Positions 45,816 through 54,742 of a DNA stretch of 64,000 nucleotides are shown here, piece after piece. This DNA comes from Tetragonia tetragonoides (taxonomy: Eukaryota > Streptophyta > Magnoliopsida > Caryophyllales > Aizoaceae): contig CM076147.1 of the NCBI GenBank assembly GCA_038025085.1, positions 3,105,001-3,169,000 on the forward strand, written 5' to 3'. Position 1 is the first letter of the stretch. Each line of letters opens with the position of its first letter. The translations under genes and the position numbers were made by a program. The notes under the pieces were generated by a model that made no database searches, was not told the origin of the DNA, and was given only the letters and a program-made list of their open reading frames with translations.

Positions 45816-46490
45816 TTTCGCGAATCTGAGAATATAAAAGTAACGGTATGAACACCATTCACACAATTTGCATATCTCAACCCTTTTAGGTCTAATTGAG
45901 AGAAATAGGTTGTAATTGAAACATTTCTCTTGACATTTAGCATATAGCATATAAGTTTCGAAGATCGACCTTACATCGTAGGTCTAAGCAACATACTTAA
46001 TTTATTGTTCTCAGTTCTCAAGCATAATAGTTCGATAGGCATACAATACACTTTAGACATGTAGGTTTCATATGAATAGACAAAGATGTTCATAATGCAC
46101 ATAAAGAGGCTCCATACTATTTTAGTTGGGAAATAGATAATCACACTTAATCATATTGATACGCTTTAGCACTTGGCTCACAAGAGAGTTGATAATGCTC
46201 AACAAAAATTTTGCCATAATTTCGATATGGATTTCCCATCATGTCACGACGATAAGAGATAGCATTCATGCTTTTGGTCAATCATGCAAATATGTGACAC
46301 ACAACGACTTTCATATAATCAAATGAAATAGTTTTGCAATAAGATAAATTGCAAAATAAATAAGAGTCAAAAAAAAAAAAATTTGTTGCATAGGCAACTA
46401 CACATCATCATCAAACTTGACCACGCGGGGCCATCACAAAAGTGGAATAATGTTTCTAATCAAAACGACTAACTCTAGCCAACAAAATAA
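45816..46490. other. untranslated spacer between extra ORF and gag
   Basis: No frame of note is present in this AT-rich spacer. It separates the extra ORF from gag on the same strand, so gag would need its own means of translation, or a spliced or separate transcript. Confidence 0.5.
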
Positions 46491-47479
46491 CTAAACAGCA
46501 ACTGGGTTTTGCTTCGATCCGGGAGGCGTATCATCATCATCATCCCTCCTTGACTTCACTTCCCTACATGGAGTGTAAGGATGTTCGTCAACTCTAAACT
46601 TCTGAGGCATGAAGCACCTTCTAAAGTTATCCACGAGTTTGCGCTTCTTAGACCAGCAGCTTTCACAGATCTCCTTTGGAGCAGGCACTAGGACGTGATT
46701 TACCTTCCACTCGAACTCAGACAAACATAGCTTATTGCCAACACCTTGAAAAGTCAGCGCCCAACGATTGCCTTTGCCACACTTCCCATCGTTGATGTAC
46801 CCATTCCTCAGTACCACATCATCATACTTCTCCTTGAGACCTCTCCAAGGATGTAGGTTGGGTAAGCCAGCTAGTAAGAGTTCTACCCAGAAACCTTGGT
46901 GTATCCTCGTACGGTTCTCATATTCGTAACTCTCGATCGTAGTGAATGCACGATCAATGTAGGCACGGATGTCATCTAGCTCAGCATCAGTGGCAAAGAA
47001 AGGCTCCACAGGAAGAGACACATCAGCAGTAGGCGAAGGAGGTACAGAGTTGTTGCCGCTTGCATCACAATATTCTCTAAGTCTGGCATGCTAGGTGAAT
47101 CAGGGACACCAGCTCCATACTCAAATCGCATCTCTAGATCCACAGAGTTGGGCTCAACGCTTGGCTTGTTAGCAGGAGCATCGTCAGCCTCAGGTTCGGA
47201 CTCTGTAGGTTCCTCTTCAGAATCAGGATCCTCGTTAGCTTCCAAGTCATGGTTAGACTCAAGCAATACGTCATCATCGTGAGCATCATGCGCGGGTTGA
47301 TCCACCTCGAGCTCGTGCGCGCCATTGACGTGCGCCTCGGGCTCAGGTACAGCCTCGTCGTGCGTTGGCTCGCTATCGAAAATGTCTACGTATTCCACCT
47401 CGTTCTCGGGTGCGACGATCATCGCTCGCGGTTTTCTACCTCTAGTCGATTTCATCGCGGTCAATCGAGTAATTTCCAT
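46491..47479 (-). pseudogene. extra ORF of the chromovirus (between primer site and gag), unknown family
   Basis: ATG 47479 starts MEITRLTAMKSTRGRKPRAM, followed by a long acidic region (DSEEEPTESEPEADDAP) and MPDLENI. One frameshift near 47030 leads to SLPVEPFFATDAELDDIRAY, GFWVELLLAGLPNLHPWRGL, NGKCGKGNRWALT-like text (GYINDGKCGKGNRWALTFQG), CESCWSKKRKLVDNFRRCFM and an acidic-basic tail (KSRRDDDDDTPPGSK). The total is about 330 codons. Cys residues at GKCGKG, KLCLSE, CESC and RRCF might bind metal, but I recognise no domain. A second diverged copy of the N-terminal half is at 27796-28299 in the same position relative to LTR and primer site, showing the ORF belongs to the element family. Its role is unknown. 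Confidence 0.65.
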
Positions 47480-47660
47480 CTACAAATGGGAAATCAAACA
47501 ATAAGAACATTTAAATCACAATTAAGGTGATTTCAAGTAATTCCTAGCTTCTAGGACTACTACGCTCAACAGCTTCAATTACATTTTATTTTCCCCAAAA
47601 ATGAAACTAATCTTTATTAATTCATTTATTAAACCTATGCAACCTTTTTAAACCTAGGTC

Positions 47661-47672
47661 TCTGATACCATT
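47661..47672 (-). promoter_or_regulatory. chromovirus primer-binding site (initiator-Met tRNA)
   Basis: On the minus strand TGGTATCAGAGACC follows the LTR end GTGTTACA after two bases, complementary to the initiator tRNA-Met end. Confidence 0.85.
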
Positions 47673-47816
47673 TGTAACACCCCCGAATTCGCAACGATTT
47701 CCAGGGAACTATCAACGTCGCTGTCCACGACTCGACACCGCTGAACCGTCATGGACACAGGGGAATGCTACTGCAATATTTATCGCTAAGGATTAAATGC
47801 TAAGCAGAAAGGGAAA
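47673..47816 (-). repeat. chromovirus 5' LTR, truncated to its last 144 bp
   Basis: It starts TGTAACACCCCCGAATTCGC on the plus strand and matches 48212-48355 and 35631-35774, then stops after AAGCAGAAAGGGAAACTA. The rest of the LTR and its promoter are gone, replaced by plus-strand LTR text. Confidence 0.85.
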
Positions 47817-50115
47817 CTATTTTGTTACTGTTTGTATTTTCGTATTTAATTAATACTAATTCGGTAATTGTTTTTAATTAGGACCTAACGAGCAAGCGTG
47901 ATAATATTCGATTGGTTGGAGTATACGTTCTGTTTGGAAGCGTTTGTACTGGTAAGAGCTCGTGCCTACCTTCTTCCAAAGCCCCATGAAAACTATTTTG
48001 ATGTGTTATGTGCTAATTTGGAAATTGTTGTGAATTTAATATGCAAGGCATGATTAAATTATATCATCGTTATTATGAGATTTCTTAAGCATGTTTACTG
48101 TTGTAAATATAAATTATAATTAGCATGTTGATGTTAGCATGTCTTGGAAATTAATTAGTCTGTATGATGATTATTGGACAATTATTGAATGGTGAATTAT
48201 TAGTAATATTATGTAACACCCCCGAATTCGCAACGATTTCCAGGGAACTATCGACGTCGCTGTCCACGACTCGACACCGCCGAACCATCACGGACACAGG
48301 GGAATGCTACTGCAACATTTATCGCTAAGGAGTAAATGCTAAGCAGAAAGGAAAACTAGGTATCAAAGGAAGCATATAAACAAATTGAACATAAATATCT
48401 GAGTTGTCTATCCAGCGGTCTTAAGTCCATTATAGTTTTATTACAACTTTGCCTTTAAGGGCACAAACCAAAGTCCCACATAATCCAAGGTAACCAATAA
48501 ATCCATAGTTCTAAACAAACAACCCACATTCAACCTTCTTGCAAACCGTCCTCACTCAGCTACACTTGCACTTTGGTTTCCGTGACGGAAATAAGGTACA
48601 GAAGAAAAAGAGAAGAAACAAAAGAAAACAAAAATCAGATGAACTGAATAAACGTCGTCCATACCAAGTAAAAACACTTTCGCAAACCTTACCTGGGTTT
48701 TAGAAGAATCATTGAAATTCATTTGCATGCACAAGTAGTCATACAATCAAGCACACGCATACTCGATATCTAATTACATGCAATTCTTGCTTTAGTGATC
48801 ATTCGAACACAAATATATAAACCATCTTGATTAGAGAGATAAGAGAGCGAATAGAATAGCGATTACCCATATTGTTCATAGATAGATATAGACATGCCAT
48901 GGACTTACGCTAGTGTATACTCACACTACCTCTAACATAATAATCGATATGTAGAGAAATAAACAATGGGGAATGATCCGTCCCGAACACACTGCAAGGT
49001 GTCCATAAAAGTAACTTGGGAATCACGCATCCCTAGACTACATCAATTAGATAAGTCTAGATAGCTCGGCTACTCCTAGGGATCCATTAGGAGTCTTATT
49101 CTCATTTAATTCAATTCACATACTTGCATTGATTGACCTAGTGGTACAACGAGACCACGACATACTACTTCATTTCATGTTCATAATAATGAATAATAAT
49201 AACGACGATTACGACATAAGGGCATATTAACATTAGTCATGCTCATATAAGTCTAACGAAATTTCGGCAGCACTTCGGCAGTACATCAAGATATCCAAAA
49301 ATTACACTTTCACAAATACACCATCTAATATAATAGTAGGTGCTCATTAACACTCAATAATATCCCATTCCAAATAGCACATATTATTATATCATAATAA
49401 TATTAGAAATTCAACATCGCCATAATTAAACATTAATTAGCATATGTAGTTAATTAACGAAACTTTATAAACTTATCATACTCAATATAAATTATATTTT
49501 CAGCGAAGAATATATTTCAAATTCTCATAATTAACTACGATATAATTTAATCATGCTTCGCATATTAAATTCACAATAATAATCAATTAGCACATAACAC
49601 ATCAAAATAGTTTTGATGGGGCTTTGGAAAGAGGTAGGCACAATCGCTTACCTAACAAATGCTTACTAAGCAGTAGGTAACTTGGCTAATCACATCCCGA
49701 TCACGCTTGTTCGTTTGGTCGTAATTAAAAACAATTACCGAGACATAATTAATAAATACGAAAATCCAAACAGTTCTCAAATTGTAAACTAATATTTTTA
49801 TTAAATTTTTTGATTTATGCCAACCAACCTAGGCTTTTGAAAATCCAAATTCGGACTCCGAATGAGTACAGAAAAATAAAAATAGTTATTGAAAAAATAC
49901 TGAAAATACGAAATTAATTAAAACGAAAAATACAAATTCGAAACTCTAACTTATTGTGCAAGTCTCGACCACGGTCACCCACAAGGGGACCCATGGTCAG
50001 ACCCATCAGCACCATCACCACCCCCTGACCACCGTGGTCGGTGGTGGTGGCTCGCCGGCGACCGGCGACCAGGAGAGAGAAAGAGAGAGGGTTCGCGAGG
50101 GAGGGAGAGAACAAA
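47817..50115. repeat. copy of a nested LTR junction: plus-strand LTR piece then minus-strand LTR
   Basis: 47817-48211 is plus-strand LTR matching 35236-35630. 48212-50115 is a minus-strand LTR matching 35631 onwards and then 38746-40300. The switch TAATATTA to TGTAACACC is the same base at both sites, so this is a duplicate of one insertion event. The minus LTR here keeps the part deleted at 36216 but is cut at 50115 inside the GA-rich region. Confidence 0.85.
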
Positions 50116-50908
50116 GGGGAGCTTGTTGTGTGTATAAATGAGTTGGCTGCCCTTGAATTCATTGCATGCTCACAGGCCATGTTTGTGAGAAAGTGCGCAA
50201 AGTGTGTGAATTGAGTTGACTTGTTTTTGCTTGGTTATTAGTTTTGCCTGCATAAGTCTTCAGTGTCATGCAAAAATTTGTCATTCACATTATTTAGTGT
50301 TTCTGTGTTTGTAAAGAGACTCACTTTCGTAACAGCAATGCTTTTCGTACTTGTCCTCTTATGCTTACTCTTTTTTCCCCCTAACATATTTTGGTAGATT
50401 TTTGAGCTGGTGAGAGCTGCATTTCAGTCTATCACGTCCTAAAAGTATTCATTGGCAAGGTTGGGACGACTTGACGTCGGCTTAGGTATGCATAATGTTA
50501 CTACTCACTATATATCAGATTAAACTATTTAGTTACATCATGGTATCTTGCTGCTGGTATAAGTAAATTTGAAATGTGATTCTTGTGCTATGTGAGTGTC
50601 ACATGCTCTATTTCAAATCTGTGAGTTTTCTGGTCCTGGCATCTGAACCAACACCTGCAGACGTGTTAAGTACAGGACTGAACTTTTGAGGCTGACATGC
50701 TGTTGCGTAAAATTAGATCCCAGGACCAACCTTTGCCGCTTCAAAATATGTGCTGAATCGCATACCTCACATGTTTGATCAGTGGCAGTACAAAATTGCA
50801 TCAATTTGTTTTTGGTCAGTTGTATTTGAGTAGTAATGTCTGTAAACTTGCAAGCCATTATATAAGGCTATGTTTTGGTACCTTTGATGTATTTGAGTGA
50901 GATTTTGA
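50116..50908. other. unassigned, possibly transposon-captured sequence
   Basis: This differs from the neighbouring LTRs and has a mixed base composition. It lies between a truncated LTR and the tRNA-like/CACTA-like segment, and may be the interior of the CACTA-type element. I see no recognisable coding region. Confidence 0.35.
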
Positions 50909-51030
50909 AGCCTATTAGCTCAGATGGTAGAGCAATTGTGTTATTGCACAAAAGACGTGGGTTCGAATCCCATATAGACTGATTTAATAAAGATTTCATT
51001 TTTTGGCTGGCCACAAAAAAAAAAAAAAAA
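50909..51030 (+). mobile_element. tRNA-derived SINE-like sequence or tRNA pseudogene with poly(A)
   Basis: The 72-bp head has an RNA polymerase III A box (TAGCTCAGATGGTAGAGC, 50916-50933) and B box (GGTTCGAATCC, 50960-50970). It folds as a cloverleaf with acceptor AGCCTAT/ATAGACT (one C-A mismatch) and T stem GTGGG/CCCAT. The anticodon arm is irregular: it gives either a 6-nt loop with stem TTGTG/CACAA or an 8-nt loop. No normal anticodon can be assigned. About 35 bp of unrelated text and a 17-base A run follow. A tRNA-like head plus A tail is the plan of a short SINE. I found no clear target duplication. Confidence 0.5.
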
Positions 51031-51332
51031 CAGAGAATGTGTGAAGGTTCTTGACAATAATCGTCACCCATAATCAAAGAATGTGCGACGGTTGTTTTAA
51101 AGAACCGTCACACAAAACTGGAATGTGTGGTGGTTCTTCAAGACAACCGTCGTACATTCCTCGAGAATGTGTGACGGTTGTTTTAAAGAACCGTCACACA
51201 AAACTTTTCTGTGTCGGTTCTTCAATTGTCGCACATTCTTTGCAGAATGTGTGACCCCAGCATATTAGGCGGTCAAAGACCGTCACATATTGGTATTTTG
51301 GACCGTCACACATGACACTTTCTATACTAGTG
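51031..51332 (-). mobile_element. subterminal region and end of a CACTA-type DNA transposon
   Basis: The right edge reads TTTCTATACTAGTG, i.e. CACTAGTATAGAAA inwards, the CACTA signature. The 300 bp inside carry many copies of TGTGACGGT(T) in both orientations, two of them forming the palindrome TGTGTGACGGTTGTTTTAAA with GAACCGTCACACA (51172-51204 and the variant at 51081-51113). Dense subterminal repeats are the transposase-binding sites of CACTA elements. It ends within an LTR that resumes at 51333. The left end was not found. Confidence 0.6.
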
Positions 51333-51579
51333 TACCTACACCCCTGAACTCAATATTTAGCCCCTTTGGGTATGAGTCAATTCCCAATAGGAATTGGGTG
51401 CACTTTTTGATGGTTTCCAATTGTTTCCTTAAAAATTAGTGGCGACTTCATTGCTTGCTTATTATTTCCCCCATCACACTTGAATTAAAATCGCATATGA
51501 CGTATTATTTAAGAAACATTAATTCCAATCGCAAAGGGATCCATCGATTGAAAGCGCCGGAAGGGCGAGGGTTCTTACA
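51333..51579 (+). repeat. Tat-like LTR, 3' end only
   Basis: The segment matches 59950-60196 closely (CCCGAACTCAATATTTAG, GGGTATGAGTCAATTCCCAA, GCATATGACGTATTA and AAAGGGATCCATCGAT). It ends GGGCGAGGGTTCTTACA, next to a primer site. The rest of this LTR is missing on the left, replaced by the CACTA-like end. Confidence 0.75.
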
Positions 51580-51580
51580 G

Positions 51581-51589
51581 TGGCGACTC
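51581..51589 (+). promoter_or_regulatory. Tat-like primer-binding site
   Basis: TGGCGACTC follows the LTR end CTTACA by one base. This is the start of the primer site usual in Tat/Ogre elements (reported as tRNA-Arg type). Confidence 0.6.
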
Positions 51590-52732
51590 AACAGGAGATA
51601 TTTGTAAGAGGGTGTAATTCGAAAACTTATCCATGCCAATAAATTATTTTTGCTATTTGGTTCAATTACCGTATGTGTTTACATTCATTGCTTTGCATCC
51701 GTATCATTCACTTGCATGCGTTATCATCGCAAGATGTCGAAAGACATCATCACACCTTAATAGGATCTACCTTTTGGAGCATTGTCTATGACATGGTTAG
51801 TAACCCACTAGGTCCGAATTGCCTTGCATTTAGTCGTGTTTCACCCCATGGCATTTACGTGTTTCCATTCGAGATATGTAAAATGGTACGTTTAGTGTTA
51901 CTATGCATCCCCTAGATGACGAAACGCAACCGGTAATGGGCTACCTTACCCAACCATAGATTGTGTCAAGCTATTGCATTTAGTCCCATAGTCCATATTA
52001 AGGTGCTAATTGATTTACTTGCCATATTGTGATTCATTGCTTCCTTGCTATGTGATTAGTTTCCATAGAATACTAGGACTAGATCCCCCCTTGGGATTTT
52101 CTTGACTACACTTTTGGGAAGGATTCCCTTTTGTGTGCTTGTGCGTTTTGTCAGGTTTACAAATAGAGTCTAAGCTCTTTTCTTTTTAGGAAATAGAATC
52201 CATGTATGATTCCGACGATGCTAGTGACCATATTAGGAAGACGTTCTTTTCCATATGAATTAGATTGCGTGCAAATAATATATTCCCGTCAATGATCTTT
52301 CACGAAAAAAAAGTCTTATTTATTTCTGTAGAGCAAGTCAATAGTATATTTTCCATTTCTTGAGTTCGGAAATTCTATTCCATATCTAATTCAAGAGTAG
52401 AGTCCTTATTTATTTCCATAAAGCAAGTCAAGAGTATAATTTCTAATTTAATAGAGTCGAAAGATCATTGGCCGAAATATACTATTTACATAAAATCGCG
52501 TCTCTCCTAAAAATCTACATGTTGAGGATTAATGCTAGATTCTTTTCCCACGTTTGTTTTAAAAATAAAATCTTTCTTTTCGTGGAGTTTTCCATTTGTT
52601 TCTTATTTTCTTAAACGAGCATTTTTATCTCTAGAATTGATAGGAATAAAGACCACGATCCTAGAAAGTGGAAAAGGGACGAGTCCAACAAGAGATTACT
52701 GATCCGCAAGTTGTCATTCGAACCTTCACCTT
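51590..52732 (+). other. Tat-like interior remnant, non-coding
   Basis: This short piece between a primer site and the next LTR has no coding region that I can recognise. The two copies of AGTCCTTATTTATTTC-like text (about 52310 and 52400) form a local duplication. Almost the whole element body has been lost. Confidence 0.45.
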
Positions 52733-53448
52733 TGTAGAGACCCTATTGTGTCCCCCCCCCCTTTTCAATGCCCAATGATGATAACCTGTATTGAACATAA
52801 TGAATTGAATGTCAATGCTCAAAATAATTGTACTTATTTGTGTCCCATTATCCATATTTATTCCGGACCCTTCACATTTCCATACCATCAAATAGCCCTT
52901 TCTATAAGCTTTCCAACGCCATCTCATTTGTCCCGAATGGACACCAGAGTCAAAAGTTAAGATTTAATAAAGTTATGGGCTAAAAACAATATTCTCATAC
53001 CCGCATATCGTGGTTCAAGACTTATTTTTAGCCATGAAAGGATTATTTGGAGTATGAGCCCACTAGGCTTGTATTTTGAAATAGCTTTCCAATGATATAT
53101 TATGGGCCAAAATCCCATTAGAAACGAAGGAGATATGATCCGATGATTGATTAATGCGCTAAAATAAACACCTCTCTAATGTTTAGGTCATAACTCATAG
53201 GATAATTGTGCTATATGAGCCCAAAATATGTCAAACGAAATTCCTTTGAACAAGGAGTCCAACGCACCAAGCATCAGGCCATTCGGAGCTCAAAGGAGCG
53301 CTCCTGAGGTGTTTTTGTGGGAGCGGAGACAGTGAAATGGGCCGCAGCCGCCAAAGCCCATGCGGCATTGTCGAGGCCGCCAGAGCCCCATTGGCACTCC
53401 GGGGGGCCGCTGGGCACCAATTTTCCTATTTTCTCCGGCCCATTCCCT

Positions 53449-53456
53449 ATAAATAC
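53449..53456 (+). promoter_or_regulatory. LTR TATA box
   Basis: TATAAATA lies about 30 bp after the GC-rich block and 70 bp before the CT microsatellite. Confidence 0.5.
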
Positions 53457-53521
53457 CCCTCTAAACTCCATTTTTCGGAGGCATGAACTCCATTATTACG
53501 GGATTCAACTCAAGAAAACTC

Positions 53522-53523
<2 letters not shown>

Positions 53524-53582
<59 letters not shown>
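53524..53582 (+). repeat. (CT)n microsatellite
   Basis: About 29 uninterrupted TC units lie in the leader region of the LTR, just downstream of its TATA box. They amplify the TC-rich leader normal for these LTRs. Confidence 0.95.
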
Positions 53583-53590
<8 letters not shown>

Positions 53591-54227
53591 CATTCAACCC
53601 TAGTCACATCAACCAAACCGATCTTCAAAACCCCTAATCAAGAACAAGTCTCATCTCAAGATCAAGTCAAATATCAAGAGCAATTGACATTCAATTCTAG
53701 TATAATCAAGGTTCAACCTAAAAGCTCATCTTTTCAACTCTTAAATCTATTTTCAAATCATGTTTTAATTATATTATGATCATGGTTAATACTCTTTGCA
53801 TTTTTTAATTGTTTTATTTAGTTTATCATATGTAGATCAATTTTAATTATTGTTTTCATGATTATCATGCATAAGTTAGTTTAATTATTATCCTTACATG
53901 ATTTTCATACTTTTTAGTTTTCTTATATTTTATCATGTTTACTGTAAATATCATATTTCGCATGTTTTGCATGATTAATCAATCCAATTAACATGCTAAC
54001 ATCTTTTATTTTACTTCCATTAAAGTTACTAACACGTTTATTCATGCAAATTGGCATATGGCGCGTTAAGCTAGCACGGTAAGGTTGGGGAACATATTTC
54101 TATTATTTTGGTTGTGTTCTATAAATCAAACCATGAAATTGGGTAATCATGTGCAAAGCGATAACTTTAATAATTTGGATACTGCAATTGGGTAATCATG
54201 TGCAAAAGACGAAAAAATAAGGCAAAC

Positions 54228-54420
54228 CGTCAAAAAAAGAGCTCCAGCGGCCCCTAGGACAGCCTAACAGCTCAGCGGCCCTTGATAGTGCAACGCAGGC
54301 CCAGCGGCATGCCACTGAGCCCCAGCGGTCACCTGCTAGAGCCTGGCGGCGCCCCTTTTTGCCCCCGCTGCTCCCCATGTGCTACTAGACTGCTCCCGTC
54401 GGCCGTCGGACGCTTTTCTC
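54228..54420. repeat. GC-rich block with CCAGCGGCC/AGCGG motifs, distal to the antisense PMD ORF
   Basis: AGCTCCAGCGGCCCCTAGG, CAGCTCAGCGGCCC and GAGCCCCAGCGGTCACC follow one another in otherwise AT-rich DNA. It resembles, in inverted orientation, the block at 57780-57960 (GCCGCTGGGGCTC there against its complement here). Confidence 0.55.
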
Positions 54421-54742
54421 GAGACAAGTCCCTTTTCTTCAGTTTTGGATACTTTCCTTAACCAATTTGGACTCAAATATGGCTCTTTTTCCTATTTCTT
54501 CTATTATTTCATTTTTTCATCCCTTTTCTTTTTTCATCTTTTTTTAGGGCGGATAGGGTACACCCAATTTTAACTTTTTTGTTGTACCATTTTTTGCTAA
54601 GTGGCTATTATTTGCACTTTTTGCTTGACTAGTTGTGCATTTGCATTAGCCCAATTATGTGCAGGGACCAAGAAATAAGCAAGCAATATTTTACAAGCAC
54701 AAAGTCCGAATGTTTGTTCAATACAAATGTTCAAAATATACT

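Larger units (their letters stand above)
41025..47672 (-). mobile_element. chromovirus (Ty3/Gypsy, Tekay-like), decayed interior
   Basis: On the minus strand the order is primer site (47672), extra ORF (47479-46491), gag (45815-44300), protease, reverse transcriptase, RNase H, integrase, chromodomain-like tail (41330-41267) and polypurine tract. Integrase after RNase H and the C-terminal chromodomain mark it as a chromovirus; the wording of the integrase end is closest to Tekay/Del. The left LTR is present, but the right LTR is cut after 144 bp. Two in-frame stops in pol, several frameshifts and a missing piece of integrase show it is dead. Confidence 0.9.
52733..54197 (+). repeat. Tat-like LTR, plus strand, 3' part missing
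   Basis: It starts TGTAGAGACCCTATTGTG, has a GC-rich GGCCGC block at 53340-53420, a TATA box at 53449 and an AT-rich R-U5 part matching the LTR at 58660 (GTGCAAAGCGATAAC at about 54153). It breaks off near 54197 where sequence of another element begins. A C-homopolymer lies at 52752-52761. Confidence 0.6.

Noticed and set aside
47088..47530. Plus-strand frames opposite the extra chromovirus ORF
   Set aside because: They are complementary to the ORF supported by a second copy elsewhere, so they are taken as shadows.
35973..48746. A 60-codon frame beginning MYDYLCMQMNFNDSSK seen five times
   Set aside because: It sits inside the LTR at the same place in each copy, so its repetition reflects the LTR, not a conserved gene.
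50909..50980. Functional tRNA gene
   Set aside because: A and B boxes are good, but the anticodon arm is irregular, the acceptor stem has a mismatch, and an A run follows as in SINEs.
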